Assembly: GCF_001438845.1 (NCBI RefSeq)
Contig: NZ_JQCL01000103.1
Span: 166,417-225,326 of the forward strand
Origin: Lactiplantibacillus xiangfangensis
Lineage (GTDB): Bacteria; Bacillota; Bacilli; Lactobacillales; Lactobacillaceae
Length of the DNA stretch: 58,910 bases
Direction: 5' to 3'
This document shows positions 42,888 to 52,579 of the stretch, piece after piece; within the stretch, counting starts at the first letter, position 1, and the number at the start of each line of letters is the position of its first letter. The notes below the pieces were generated by a model. That model did no database searches, had not been told where the DNA came from, and saw only the letters and a program-made list of their open reading frames with translations. The translations under genes and the position numbers were made by a program.

Positions 42888-43745
42888 TTAATAAATATTA
42901 ATTAATCCCTGAGTCCCTTGGTCTCCCAGGCCCTTAACGTCGACCATGACTTCATAAAGTCGTTTGGCCTGAGCCGTTGCGACTAAGTCCAGACCCATGG
43001 CGTCCGCCTCACTCAACGCAATTCTCAAGTCCTTCAAGAAATGGCGGGCAAAGAATCCTGGGGTATAGTCATCCTTCAAGATGCGAGGCACGTAATTTTC
43101 CATGCTCCAGTTGTCAGCACCACCGCTAGATAAGGTTGCTAACACCTTCTGTGGGTCTAAACCAGCTGCCTTAGTGTAAAGTAACATTTCGGTTAACCCC
43201 GTCATCGTACCAGCAATCATAATTTGGTTGGCCATCTTGGCATGCTGACCCGTGCCAGCGGCCCCAAAATGATTGACCTTATGTCCGATAACGTTGAACA
43301 ACGGTAACATGGCTTGGTAAGTTGTCACGTCACCACCAACCATGATCGTTAGCGTGGCGTTCTTTGCGCCAATATCACCGCCAGATACCGGTGCATCCAA
43401 CGCGTGCATGCCGTGCGCCGTGGCGTAAGCGGCAATCTTTGCCGCCAGCTTAGGCTGACTCGTTGTCATGTCGACGACCGTCTTACCTTTTGCTAAACCG
43501 GCAAAAATCCCCGTCTCGCCAAAGTAAACTCCTTCGACATCTTTTGGAAAACCAACCATGGTGAAGACCACGTCACTTTGCTGCGCAACTTCGGCTGGCG
43601 AAGCGGCCCAAACCGCCCCTTGTGCCACTAAGTTGTCGGTCTTACGTTTGGTCCGATTATAAACTACCAACTGATGACCCGCAGCCATCAGATTTTGAAC
43701 CATCGCGGCGCCCATGACGCCGGTTCCAATCCAACCAATTTTCAT
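42888..43745 (-). CDS. Beta-hydroxyacid dehydrogenase (HIBADH/GarR family)
   Basis: A 285-residue NAD(P)-dependent oxidoreductase with GWIGTGVMGAAMVQNL (Rossmann loop), the substrate motif DAPVSGGDIGAKNATL and the catalytic Lys in GTGQHAKMANQIMI. Family substrates include 3-hydroxyisobutyrate, tartronate semialdehyde and other small hydroxyacids; which one is used here is not clear. AAAGGGA precedes the ATG. Possibly co-transcribed with the TerC gene upstream (26-base gap). Confidence 0.9.
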   Translation of the reverse strand: MKIGWIGTGVMGAAMVQNLMAAGHQLVVYNRTKRKTDNLVAQGAVWAASPAEVAQQSDVVFTMVGFPKDVEGVYFGETGIFAGLAKGKTVVDMTTSQPKLAAKIAAYATAHGMHALDAPVSGGDIGAKNATLTIMVGGDVTTYQAMLPLFNVIGHKVNHFGAAGTGQHAKMANQIMIAGTMTGLTEMLLYTKAAGLDPQKVLATLSSGGADNWSMENYVPRILKDDYTPGFFARHFLKDLRIALSEADAMGLDLVATAQAKRLYEVMVDVKGLGDQGTQGLINIY

Positions 43746-43771
43746 TTTTAACGTCCCTTTCTAAACCACCG

Positions 43772-44518
43772 TTAACTGACTTGACGTTGACGCCAAACGT
43801 GCACAATCATCGTCACAACAAATGCCACTAAAACAATGCCGCCAAACGCACTGGCGGGAATTTCAATCCCGATAGCCGGAATCGACAGGAATAATTTAAT
43901 CGCAATGATCACGATCAAACAATACGCCATCGTTTCCAACTCGGGAATCTTACGCATTAGTCGCATAATGACCTCGGCAATCCCCCGCATGCAGGCGATC
44001 CCAATCATCCCACCGATGAGGACAATGACCGGGTTGTCCGAGATAGCAAGCGACGCTAATACCGAATCAATCGAAAAAATAATGTCCATCATTTCAATTT
44101 GTAACACCACCGACCAAAAACGACTAAGCCCTAAGAACCGGCGCTGACGACGTTGCTTTTTAGGCCGCGCCTCCCCCGGCTTTGGTTGTGTAAAGAAACG
44201 ATAAACTAAATATAAAAGATACCCAGCGCCCAGAACTTTGATTTCCCAAAAACCAATTAGGTAGGTGCCAATGCCAATAATCAAAAAACGAAATAGATAC
44301 GCGCCCCATAAACCATAGAATAATGATTTTTCACGTTCCTGCAAATTATCCAAACTCTGAGTTTGTGCTGCTAACACAACGGCATTATCAACCGACAGTA
44401 AGCACTCGATCACCGCCAACGACAGGATAATTAACCAATCCTTGGCTGACGTGATCACGCTGCCCCAATTAGCAACACTAAAGAAGGGTTCGTATAATTG
44501 TTCCAGTAAATGTAACAC
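43772..44518 (-). CDS. TerC family membrane protein
   Basis: Start at GTG 44518 (encoding MLHLLEQLYEPFFS), with AGAGG upstream; the longer frame from 44635 begins with promoter-like DNA. The 248-residue protein has seven or more helices with the TerC motifs ECLLSVDNAVVLA and MMDIIFSIDSVLASLA, whose Asp residues may bind metal. TerC proteins in Firmicutes help metallate secreted enzymes and export Mn. No manganese riboswitch is visible upstream. Confidence 0.9.
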   Translation of the reverse strand: MLHLLEQLYEPFFSVANWGSVITSAKDWLIILSLAVIECLLSVDNAVVLAAQTQSLDNLQEREKSLFYGLWGAYLFRFLIIGIGTYLIGFWEIKVLGAGYLLYLVYRFFTQPKPGEARPKKQRRQRRFLGLSRFWSVVLQIEMMDIIFSIDSVLASLAISDNPVIVLIGGMIGIACMRGIAEVIMRLMRKIPELETMAYCLIVIIAIKLFLSIPAIGIEIPASAFGGIVLVAFVVTMIVHVWRQRQVS

Positions 44519-44657
44519 GCAACAACCTCTTTCTGTTTGTAAATAATTACTCTCTTCTAGTATACCTGTTATAGGGTGGCCTGAAATAATCAAACCTAAT
44601 TTTCTGTAAATAATCGGCTGACTAATTAAACCCAAACGAGGTGTGCGGATGCTGTTT

Positions 44658-44715
44658 ACATTAAAATGGCGTTTAAGAAATAAGTTAATTCATTTCTTAA
44701 ACGCCATTTTAATGT
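44658..44715. terminator. Long inverted repeat after hisC
   Basis: A perfect 24-base stem (begins ACATTAAAATGGCGTTTAAG) with a 10-base loop, directly after the his operon. It lacks a long T tract, so it may act as a terminator or as a 3' stabilising hairpin. Confidence 0.7.
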
Positions 44716-44733
44716 AGTCATATGAAATTCACC

Positions 44734-45804
44734 CTAACGTTTAAATTCCGACATTAACCGGCGCAGTTCAGCATTATCTTCCGCCGTCCCAATCGTCAAT
44801 CGTAGCCACCCGGGACGCAATCCCGTCCGTAATAAATACCCATTTTGGCGTAAATACTCGGCTAGCTCATCGGCTTGCGGGTCCGCAAAGAAAATAAAGT
44901 TCGCGGCGGACTCGTCAAACTGGTACCCGTTAGTCGTAAAATAGGCCTGCCAGTGCCTGCGTTCGACCGCGTTCTTAGCGACGGTTTTCTTCACAAAGTC
45001 TTGATCAGCCAAAGCGGCAACCGCTGCTACCTGTGTCAGCGAATTGACATTATAGGGCAACCGCACCGCCTGCATCGTCGGGGCGTACTTAGGCGCAAAG
45101 ACGGCATACCCGATTCGAAAATTAGCCAGCCCGTATGCTTTGGAGAAGGTCCGCATCACAACAACGTTTTCGTACTTGGACGGTAACTGCATCGCCGTCG
45201 TTTCCGACGCATCCGGCACAAAGTCCAAGTAAGCTTCGTCAATCAGCACCATGGTCGTCGCGGGGACTTGGCGAATAAACGCTTCAATGGCTGACAGGGA
45301 TTCCACCGTCCCGGTCGGATTATTCGGGTTACAGAGCCAGACCATTTTAACGGCCGGGGTCAGTGCACTCGCTAACCCGGCAAAGTCGACGTGGTCATTT
45401 GCAAGCGTTGGGACCGTTACGAGCTCAGCGCCCTCAATGGCCGCGTGCAAGCCATATTCTGAGAATGTCGGCCCTGAAACGAGGACTTGGTCACCCGGCT
45501 CCAAAAACGTCCGTGACACCATCACAATCATTTCATCCAGCCCAACACTAAAAACGAGCTGGTCGGGGGCGACCCGTTCCCGTTTTGCGACGGCTGCTCG
45601 GAGCACCCGCGCCTCGGCGTCCGGGTAACGATTTGCTTGGTCAAAAGACCAATTTTTTACCGCCTGCTCAACGGCCGGTGACGTTCCGTATGGATTTTCG
45701 TTAGCCGAAAGTCGGACCAACTTTTTTACGCCCAGCTCCCGCTGCAATTCAGCGAGCGGCTTTTCCGGGACGTAAGGTTGTAACTGTCGAATGCTTGCTT
45801 TCAT
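44734..45804 (-). CDS. hisC: Histidinol-phosphate aminotransferase
   Basis: A PLP enzyme of 356 residues (start 45804, GGGGG upstream). It has SANENPYGTSP, the CNPNNPTGT loop, the DEAYLDF Asp and the Schiff-base Lys in RTFSKAYGLANFRIGY. It converts imidazole-acetol phosphate to histidinol phosphate. Last gene of the his operon, 12 bases after hisE. Confidence 0.95.
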   Translation of the reverse strand: MKASIRQLQPYVPEKPLAELQRELGVKKLVRLSANENPYGTSPAVEQAVKNWSFDQANRYPDAEARVLRAAVAKRERVAPDQLVFSVGLDEMIVMVSRTFLEPGDQVLVSGPTFSEYGLHAAIEGAELVTVPTLANDHVDFAGLASALTPAVKMVWLCNPNNPTGTVESLSAIEAFIRQVPATTMVLIDEAYLDFVPDASETTAMQLPSKYENVVVMRTFSKAYGLANFRIGYAVFAPKYAPTMQAVRLPYNVNSLTQVAAVAALADQDFVKKTVAKNAVERRHWQAYFTTNGYQFDESAANFIFFADPQADELAEYLRQNGYLLRTGLRPGWLRLTIGTAEDNAELRRLMSEFKR

Positions 45805-45816
45805 AAGCACAGCCCC

Positions 45817-46137
45817 CTATAAGTTTTTGATTTCTGGACGATCCTTGTAGTCACTCATCTTGCCTTCACGCTTAGCCAACTCCGCCTTGATTTGGTCAAA
45901 ACTGACCCCGCGTTCAACTAGCAACACTAGCACGTGATAAAACAAGTCCGCCGTTTCGTAGACCAGCTCATCATCCCCGGGGTTCTTGGCCGCCACAACG
46001 ACTTCGGTCGATTCTTCCCCTACCTTTTTTAAAATCTTATCCAAGCCCTTAGTAAATAAGTAATCCGTATACGACCCCGCTTTAGGGTTTTGTTTACGTT
46101 CAGCAATCATTTGATAAAGTTCTTCCATATTTTGCAT
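45817..46137 (-). CDS. hisE: Phosphoribosyl-ATP pyrophosphatase
   Basis: A 106-residue protein with the helical MazG-like HisE fold: [21 protein letters not shown], then [14 protein letters not shown] and [13 protein letters not shown], which hold the Mg-binding Glu/Asp residues. Start at 46137; the frame further upstream overlaps hisI and is not HisE-like. It is a separate protein from HisI rather than the HisIE fusion of enterobacteria. Confidence 0.94.
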   Translation of the reverse strand: MQNMEELYQMIAERKQNPKAGSYTDYLFTKGLDKILKKVGEESTEVVVAAKNPGDDELVYETADLFYHVLVLLVERGVSFDQIKAELAKREGKMSDYKDRPEIKNL

Positions 46138-46153
46138 ATTTAAGTCCCACTTT

Positions 46154-46465
46154 CTATTTAATCGTATTGAAAAAGCAACTGCGGTGGCCCGTGTGACAAG
46201 CCGGACCGTGCGGATGAACCGCAATTAACAAGGTGTCTTGGTCACAATCCAACTGAATGCTGACGACGTCTTGCAAATTGCCGCTCGTTGCGCCCTTGTG
46301 CCATAGCTCTTGTCGCGACCGGGACCAGAACCACGTCTGGCCCGACGCCAACGTCCGCCGGTAACTTTCCGCGTTCATCCACGCCACCATTAAGACGTCC
46401 TTAGTTTCTGCATCAGTGACGACGGTCGTTACTAAGCCGCCACCCTTCTCAAAGTCTGGTTTCAT
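46154..46465 (-). CDS. hisI: Phosphoribosyl-AMP cyclohydrolase
   Basis: A 103-residue enzyme with metal-site Cys and Asp residues ([24 protein letters not shown]) and the [13 protein letters not shown]-type active-site helix (here WMNAESY). Opens the purine ring of PR-AMP. Overlaps hisF by 4 bases. Confidence 0.95.
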   Translation of the reverse strand: MKPDFEKGGGLVTTVVTDAETKDVLMVAWMNAESYRRTLASGQTWFWSRSRQELWHKGATSGNLQDVVSIQLDCDQDTLLIAVHPHGPACHTGHRSCFFNTIK

Positions 46466-47220
46466 CGTACGACCACCCCTTGCTGTCTCAACGTCTGCTT
46501 AACATCACCAATCGTCAGTTCACCATAGTGGAACACGGAAGCAGCGAGCGCCCCGTCAACCGGGGTATTTTTGAAAACAGAGACAAAATCTGCGACCCGG
46601 CCAGCACCACCCGAAGCAATCACGGGGACGGGAACAGCTGCACTGATTAACCGATACAACCGTTCGTCGAACCCCGCCTTAGTGCCGTCCCGGTCCATAC
46701 TGGTGACGAGCAATTCGCCGGCACCTAAGGCCACTGCGTGTTTTGCCCAATCGACTGCGTCGAGATCCGTCGCTTGCCGACCACCATGCGTGTACACCCG
46801 GTACGTTTGACTAGTGGCATCCCACGCCGTATCAATGGCGACGACGATGCACTGGTTTCCAAATTTGCGAGCACCCGCTTGAATGAGGGCCGGGTCGGCA
46901 ACGGCCGCCGAATTAATCGCCGTCTTATCCGCGCCAGCGCGTAGCATGCGTTGCATGTCCGCAACACTACTAATACCGCCGCCAATCGTCAGTGGCATAA
47001 AAACTTGTGCCGATACCTTTTCGACCATGGTTGCCATCGTTTGACGGTGTTCGTTCGTCGCGGCAATGTCTAAAAACACTAATTCATCGGCACCCTGCTG
47101 CTGATAAGCACTGGCAATGGCGACGGGATCGCCCACATCGGTCAAATGCACAAAGTTGACGCCTTTTTTGACGCGGCCATCAGCAACGTCTAAACAGGGA
47201 ATAATCCGTTTTGCAATCAT
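46462..47220 (-). CDS. hisF: Imidazole glycerol phosphate synthase, cyclase subunit
   Basis: A 252-residue TIM barrel with the [19 protein letters not shown] start, catalytic Asp11 and Asp in [13 protein letters not shown], and GGGIS/ASGGAG phosphate loops. Pairs with HisH. Overlaps hisA by 4 bases. Confidence 0.97.
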   Translation of the reverse strand: MIAKRIIPCLDVADGRVKKGVNFVHLTDVGDPVAIASAYQQQGADELVFLDIAATNEHRQTMATMVEKVSAQVFMPLTIGGGISSVADMQRMLRAGADKTAINSAAVADPALIQAGARKFGNQCIVVAIDTAWDATSQTYRVYTHGGRQATDLDAVDWAKHAVALGAGELLVTSMDRDGTKAGFDERLYRLISAAVPVPVIASGGAGRVADFVSVFKNTPVDGALAASVFHYGELTIGDVKQTLRQQGVVVR

Positions 47221-47933
47221 CCGTCCACCTCCGCTAACGCTGGCAGCGTTACCTTACCGGCCGCCAACGCCTTGCCGATAATCACGTCCTGAAACCCACT
47301 GGCTTGTAGCAACTGGACGTCACTCAGATTCCGGACGCCGCCACTGGCAATCAGATTAGCTTCGGGACACTTTTCTTTTAACTGTAAATAGAGACCAATA
47401 TTAGGCCCTCGAAGCGTGCCATCGCGGGCAACATCCGTCACGATAAAGTGTCGCGCCCCCGCTTGGACCATGTCTCGCATGAGTTGACTCATTTTAGTTT
47501 GGGATTGTTCAAACCACCCGTTAATGGCGACGTAACCATCCTGACCGTCAATTCCAATGACAATCCGTTCCGGACCATACTCAGCTAAAAGTCGTTTCAC
47601 TAATGCCGGCTGGGTTAACGCCACTGAGCCCAAGATCAACCGGTCAATGCCTAGCGTTAAGTAACGCTGCGCAAGCTCAAAGCTCCGAATTCCACCGCCA
47701 AGTTCCATCAGGCCCGTAAAGGCCTTCCGAATGGCTGCAATCGTCGCGTAGTTTTGGGGTTGACCATCCTTAGCGCCGTCCAAATCAACCACGTGTAATT
47801 GCTGGAGTCCCGCCGCGTTAACGGTACGAGCCTGCGCAACGGGGTCGGCGTTAACGACCGTGGTCTGATCAAAGTCGCCCTGATAGAGGCGCACGCTCTG
47901 ACCGGCCTTTAAATCAATTGCTGGAAAAATCAT
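47217..47933 (-). CDS. hisA: ProFAR isomerase
   Basis: A 238-residue TIM barrel (start 47933, [16 protein letters not shown]) with catalytic Asp8 and Asp in [14 protein letters not shown] and phosphate loops GGGIRS and ASGGV. It starts inside the end of hisH. Confidence 0.96.
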   Translation of the reverse strand: MIFPAIDLKAGQSVRLYQGDFDQTTVVNADPVAQARTVNAAGLQQLHVVDLDGAKDGQPQNYATIAAIRKAFTGLMELGGGIRSFELAQRYLTLGIDRLILGSVALTQPALVKRLLAEYGPERIVIGIDGQDGYVAINGWFEQSQTKMSQLMRDMVQAGARHFIVTDVARDGTLRGPNIGLYLQLKEKCPEANLIASGGVRNLSDVQLLQASGFQDVIIGKALAAGKVTLPALAEVDG

Positions 47934-48540
47934 TAGCACTCACCATTTCCTTGAAAGCGGCTAACTGTGCTAAGCCCACCCGGCCGCTTTTTTCCGGGTG
48001 AAACTGCATGCCAATCACGTTCTTTGCCTGCACGATACTCGGGACCGTTACCCCGTGTTCAACCGTCGCCACGATTTCATCTTCCGGACACACCGCGTAG
48101 TATGAGTGAACAAAGTAAGTAAACGCTGCATCGATACTAGCAAAGGGACTATTTGATTGCCGGATCACATTTTGATTCCAGCCCATCTGGGGAACCTTCA
48201 CCTTAGGACTAGCCGGCAACGCGGCAACGCGCCCTTGTAATAGCCCTAATCCAGCATGTTCACCATACTCACTGCTGCTTTCAAATAACAGCTGCATCCC
48301 TAAACAGATGCCAAGCAACGGTTTGCCGTGCCGCCCAAGTTGTTGCAACACGTCCACTAATTGGCGGGAACGTAAGGCGTCCATGGCAGCGGCGAAGGCC
48401 CCGACCCCTGGTAAAATCACGGCATCTGCGGCCGCCAAAGTTTGCGGATCAGCCGTCAAGCACGTTGGAACATTTAAATACGTCAACGCTTTTTGTAAAT
48501 TGCGCGTATTACCGGTGTCATAATCCACAATCGCAAACAT
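47914..48540 (-). CDS. hisH: Imidazole glycerol phosphate synthase, glutaminase subunit
   Basis: A 208-residue class I amidotransferase with PGVGAFAAAMDAL, nucleophile Cys in GICLGMQLLFE, and the His/Glu pair in GMQFHPEKSG. Starts immediately after the hisB stop codon. Confidence 0.96.
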   Translation of the reverse strand: MFAIVDYDTGNTRNLQKALTYLNVPTCLTADPQTLAAADAVILPGVGAFAAAMDALRSRQLVDVLQQLGRHGKPLLGICLGMQLLFESSSEYGEHAGLGLLQGRVAALPASPKVKVPQMGWNQNVIRQSNSPFASIDAAFTYFVHSYYAVCPEDEIVATVEHGVTVPSIVQAKNVIGMQFHPEKSGRVGLAQLAAFKEMVSANDFSSN

Positions 48541-49125
48541 TTAAATCACGCCCTTAGTTGAGTTGACGCCAATAATGTCGGGATTAATGGTAACGGCATC
48601 CCGCATTGCCCGACCAAACGCTTTAAACAGGCTTTCAACTTTGTGGTGGGTGTTGCGTCCGTATAAAATCCGGGCGTGTAAATTCATCTCAGCCGCAAAG
48701 GCACACGCCTGAAAGAAGTCTTCCACCGTTTCGGTGTCCAGTCCGCCCAAGCGGGGATTCGTCAATTCGGCGTCAAAAACCAAGTATGACCGACCACTCA
48801 AGTCAACACTCACTTGGCCTAACGTTTCATCCATGGGAACAAATTCAGTGCCGTAGCGTTCAATGCCCGCTTTATCGCCAAGCGCCTGTTTGAAACATTC
48901 GCCCAGTACAATGCCCGTATCCTCAGTCGTGTGGTGCGGATCAACGTCCAGGTCACCATGGCACTTGACGATCAGTCCAAAGCGCCCGTGCTTTGCGAAG
49001 AGGTTCAACATGTGATTCAAAAAGCCAATCCCCGTATCAATTTCAATGCCGCTCTGTTCATCCAAGTTCAAACTAATTTCAATTTGCGTCTCTTTAGTGA
49101 CCCGTTTAATCGTTGCTTGTCGCAT
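48541..49125 (-). CDS. hisB: Imidazoleglycerol-phosphate dehydratase
   Basis: A 194-residue monofunctional IGPD with the metal-binding HHTTEDTGI and [16 protein letters not shown] motifs. It lacks the N-terminal phosphatase domain of enterobacterial HisB, so histidinol-phosphate must be dephosphorylated by another protein, most likely the PHP enzyme at 52580. Confidence 0.96.
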   Translation of the reverse strand: MRQATIKRVTKETQIEISLNLDEQSGIEIDTGIGFLNHMLNLFAKHGRFGLIVKCHGDLDVDPHHTTEDTGIVLGECFKQALGDKAGIERYGTEFVPMDETLGQVSVDLSGRSYLVFDAELTNPRLGGLDTETVEDFFQACAFAAEMNLHARILYGRNTHHKVESLFKAFGRAMRDAVTINPDIIGVNSTKGVI

Positions 49126-49149
49126 ATCGGTTCCTCCCTTTTAAAAAAG

Positions 49150-50436
49150 CTAGTCATAGTAAGTGTCGAAGCGCGATTCAATGGCCCGCGCGTGGCCTTC
49201 CAATCCTTCGACCCGCGCTAGCGTCGTAATCGCTGACGCTTCACGCGCCAACGCATCCTTGGTGTACTGAATGAAGGACGTCCGCTTAACGAAGTCGTAG
49301 ACCCCGAGTGGTGAAGAAAAACGTGCCGTCCCACTCGTTGGCAAAATGTGATTAGGACCCGCAACGTAATCGCCCAAGGGTTCCGAAGCGTATTTGCCTA
49401 AAAAGACGGACCCCGCATTGCGAATTAGATTTAGGTATTGGGTTGGATCACGCAACTGAATTTCCAAGTGTTCTGGCGCCACCGTGTTCATTAAGTCAAA
49501 CATGTCTTCGACTTGGTCGACCACCGCAATGAACCCTTTTTCATCAACCGCCTGTGTCGCAATTTCAGTTCTAGGAAGAACCTTCAACTGGGACGTCACG
49601 TTATCACTGACCGCCTGCGCCAACTTTTGACTATCAGTAATTAAGATTGGCCGGGCCCGACGATCATGTTCCGCCTGACTCAATAAGTCGGCCGCAAGTT
49701 GCCGGGGGTCCGCACTGTCATCCGCAATAATCCCAATTTCAGAAGGTCCGGCCACCATATCGATGGCTACTTGACCAAAGACTTGCTTCTTAGCGGTGGC
49801 CACGTAAATGTTCCCCGGGCCAATAATCTTATCGACCGCTGGAATGGATTCCGTGCCGTACGCTAAGGCTGCAATGGCCTGCGCACCCCCAACTTGATAA
49901 ATCGCATCGACGCCCGCCAACTTTGCGGCGGCCAAAACTGCCGGATTAATTCCGTCTTTTTGGGGTGGCGTGACCATGATCACCTGTTCAACACCCGCAA
50001 TTTTGGCTGGTAACGCACTCATCAGGAGTGTGGACGGGTAAGCTGCGGTCCCACCCGGAACGTACAACCCGACCCGTTTAAGGGGTAACAGCTTTTGCCC
50101 CCGTAACACGCCCGGTTGCTCCGCATCAATGAATCCCGTTGCCTTTTCCTTTTCGTGAAAGCTCGTAATGTTGCGCTTCGCAAGCTGTAAGGCTGCTTTG
50201 ACGTCCGGGTCTAAGTTCGCATACGCGTCATCGATAACGGCAGCGTCCAACTTAAACTGCTTTGGTGCCACCCCATCAAACTTAGCTTCATATTGACGCA
50301 GCGCCGCGTCACCGTTTTGAATCACATCGGTAATAATGTCGCGGACCGTTGCTTCCACTTTTAAATCAGTCAGTTGCTGGGTCTTGGTCTGAACTAGTTT
50401 TTTTAAGTTGCTTAGATTTTCATTAATAATTTTCAT
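49150..50436 (-). CDS. hisD: Histidinol dehydrogenase
   Basis: A 428-residue enzyme with VGLYVPGGTAAYPSTLLM, GPGNIYVATAKK, MVAGPSEIGI, catalytic EH in VAPEHLEIQL, and Zn ligands in AGPNHILPTSGTARF. Oxidises histidinol to histidine in two NAD-linked steps. Overlaps hisG by 4 bases. Confidence 0.97.
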   Translation of the reverse strand: MKIINENLSNLKKLVQTKTQQLTDLKVEATVRDIITDVIQNGDAALRQYEAKFDGVAPKQFKLDAAVIDDAYANLDPDVKAALQLAKRNITSFHEKEKATGFIDAEQPGVLRGQKLLPLKRVGLYVPGGTAAYPSTLLMSALPAKIAGVEQVIMVTPPQKDGINPAVLAAAKLAGVDAIYQVGGAQAIAALAYGTESIPAVDKIIGPGNIYVATAKKQVFGQVAIDMVAGPSEIGIIADDSADPRQLAADLLSQAEHDRRARPILITDSQKLAQAVSDNVTSQLKVLPRTEIATQAVDEKGFIAVVDQVEDMFDLMNTVAPEHLEIQLRDPTQYLNLIRNAGSVFLGKYASEPLGDYVAGPNHILPTSGTARFSSPLGVYDFVKRTSFIQYTKDALAREASAITTLARVEGLEGHARAIESRFDTYYD

Positions 50437-51086
50437 TTCGAAAACTCCTTTGATGGCTGCGTAATGACGGCCGCTAATCGGTCAACAAGGTCATAAATGG
50501 CTTGTTGATGTTGTTTTAACGCTAAGCGGTTCACAACTAGCCGGGTCGAAACCGGCTGTAAATAATCATAAATTTGAAGTTGGTTTTCTCGTAACGTCGT
50601 GCCCGTTTCCGTAATGTCCACGATGGCATCCGCTAACCCGGTCAACGGTGCAAGCTCGACCGAGCCTTCAATCTTAATGATTTCAACGTCTTGGCCTAAC
50701 TGGTCGAAGTAGCGTTGCGTAATACGAGGATACTTGGTCCCAATGATTTTTCGTTGCGGTGCCCGGGGGTCAAAATCACTCGTCGATGCGAGGACAAATT
50801 GACAAACCCCAACACCTAAATCTAACAGCTCATATTGGGTACTCTGCCGCTCCGTTAAAATATCGCTACCAACGATACCAATGTCGGCTGCCCCCCGTTC
50901 AAGGAAGGTTGTCACGTCTGGTCCCTTTGCCAAAATGAACTCGTACGGTTGGCTTTCTGAATCGAAAATCAAGCGTCGCTGTTTGTTGCGTACCAGGGAA
51001 CAATCGACCCCCGCCGTTTCTAACAACGGTAAAACCTGCTGTTCAACGCGCCCCTTTGTCAGGGCAATTTTAATTCGCTCACTCAT
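50433..51086 (-). CDS. hisG: ATP phosphoribosyltransferase, short form
   Basis: A 217-residue short HisG (GADIGIVGSDIL, ATGs at 51086 or 51089 both possible) with the PRPP loop VDITETGTTLREN. It lacks the C-terminal regulatory domain and so needs HisZ, whose gene is directly upstream and overlaps it. Confidence 0.95.
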   Translation of the reverse strand: MSERIKIALTKGRVEQQVLPLLETAGVDCSLVRNKQRRLIFDSESQPYEFILAKGPDVTTFLERGAADIGIVGSDILTERQSTQYELLDLGVGVCQFVLASTSDFDPRAPQRKIIGTKYPRITQRYFDQLGQDVEIIKIEGSVELAPLTGLADAIVDITETGTTLRENQLQIYDYLQPVSTRLVVNRLALKQHQQAIYDLVDRLAAVITQPSKEFSK

Positions 51087-52230
51087 CATCGACGCCTCCC
51101 GTTAAATCAATCAACTGTGCCCCTAATCGTTGTGCTTCAGCCCGCGCACCGGCCAAATCAGATGCCAAACTCAACATCGCGTTCGCTTGCTTTGCCAAGT
51201 AGGCTTCCGCTTCCGGCCACTGACTCGCGTTGAAATAAATCAGTTTCTGAGGGCCCAATACTGGGGGCTGAGCAGCGAGCGTGGTAAGCAAATCAACGTT
51301 GATGCCCATACCAACGGCTGGTTCGGACTCGGCCTGAAAATTAGCTAGCAGCTGATCATAACGTCCGCCACTAAATAGGTAACCTGCGCCAGCCTGCGAA
51401 TAGCCCCGAAATGTCAAACCAGTGTAATACTTCTGTGGCGCCTGACTACTCAGATCCAGTGATACGGCCTGATTAGGCATTGTGGTTTTCATCCACGTCA
51501 CCACGCGTCGCAACCGTTTCAAGCTCGGTTGAACGTTTTCTGGTAGTGGTGCCACAGTTAATTGCGCTAAAACTTGGTCCGGCCGGCCAAATAAACGTGG
51601 CCACCCCTGTAGAAATGGATAAATGGCTTGATCCTGATAAGCCGCAATTAAAGCCTGATACTGTGGCACCCGCTTATTGAACAGGGCGTTTAAAATGGCT
51701 GCTTGGGTTGGACCGTCGCCCGTTAAGCTGGCCACTACGCGTTGCGCAAACTGCGCGTCACCTAATTCAATTTCAACGTCATCCGCGATTAATTCCTGAC
51801 TAAGTTGTTGGGCAATCGTCAAACATTCAAATTCAGCCTTGATCGTGTCGTACCCGATCAATTCCACCCCGGCTTGCGTGACCTGGTTGTAAGACCCTGA
51901 AAGTTGGCGACTGACCCGAAAAATGTCACCGACGTAACTAAACTTGCAAGGTAACGAAACGTTTGTTGCACTGATAAAGCGCGCAATGGGTAAGGTCAAA
52001 TCTGGCCGTAACACTAAGGTCTGCCCCGCATCACCAAGCAAGCGGTATAACTGGTAATTGCCTTTTTGGTAAGGATCAAAGACCGCTTCATTTTCTAGTA
52101 ACGGTGTCGCAATTGGCGCCAGCCCCCGTTGTTTAAAATGGGCTTGAATCACCGTGATCAGTTGTTGCTTACGCTGTGCCCACTGCCCAAATTCGTCGCG
52201 AGTTCCTAATGGTAATAAGTGTTGTAACAT
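51079..52230 (-). CDS. hisZ: ATP phosphoribosyltransferase regulatory subunit
   Basis: A 383-residue histidyl-tRNA synthetase-like protein (PLLENEAVFDPYQ, LRPDLTLPIARFIS, FSGGRYDQLL) that binds short HisG and gives feedback inhibition by histidine. First gene of the operon; AAGGAGG lies 7 bases before the ATG. Confidence 0.94.
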   Translation of the reverse strand: MLQHLLPLGTRDEFGQWAQRKQQLITVIQAHFKQRGLAPIATPLLENEAVFDPYQKGNYQLYRLLGDAGQTLVLRPDLTLPIARFISATNVSLPCKFSYVGDIFRVSRQLSGSYNQVTQAGVELIGYDTIKAEFECLTIAQQLSQELIADDVEIELGDAQFAQRVVASLTGDGPTQAAILNALFNKRVPQYQALIAAYQDQAIYPFLQGWPRLFGRPDQVLAQLTVAPLPENVQPSLKRLRRVVTWMKTTMPNQAVSLDLSSQAPQKYYTGLTFRGYSQAGAGYLFSGGRYDQLLANFQAESEPAVGMGINVDLLTTLAAQPPVLGPQKLIYFNASQWPEAEAYLAKQANAMLSLASDLAGARAEAQRLGAQLIDLTGGVDDE

Positions 52231-52260
52231 GCTAACGCCTCCTTAAATTGCGCTGTTAAA

Positions 52261-52550
52261 AAAAAAACGTCCCTCTAGCAAATTTGCTAAAAGGACGTTT
52301 ACACGTGGTTCCACCTTAATTCGTCATCAGCTCACACTGATAACCTCATGTTGACCGAAGTCAACTTGGATAACGAATCCAATTCGGCTGGAGCTAATGA
52401 GACTGGTTCACCCCAGCAGTTCATAGATGTGATTCGTTAATCATGTCTGTTCGGTTCGCAGCTACCCGAGCTCTCTGGATTGAGGGATGATTAATTACTT
52501 TTTCTAATCACGACTGTTTTATTAAAATTTGATTAGTTATTTAATTTAAA
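52261..52550 (-). promoter_or_regulatory. T-box leader of the his operon, CAC (His) specifier
   Basis: The minus-strand leader has AGAGAGCTCGGGTAGCTGCGAACCG in stem I, the T-box AAGGTGGAACCACGTG near 52300-52316 and a terminator (ACGTCC.../...GGACGT plus seven Ts). The specifier loop reads GAAT-CAC-A (CAC at 52431-52429). It ties the operon to tRNA-His charging. Confidence 0.94.
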
Positions 52551-52579
52551 ACTCATTCTAATGATTAACACGGCATCTG

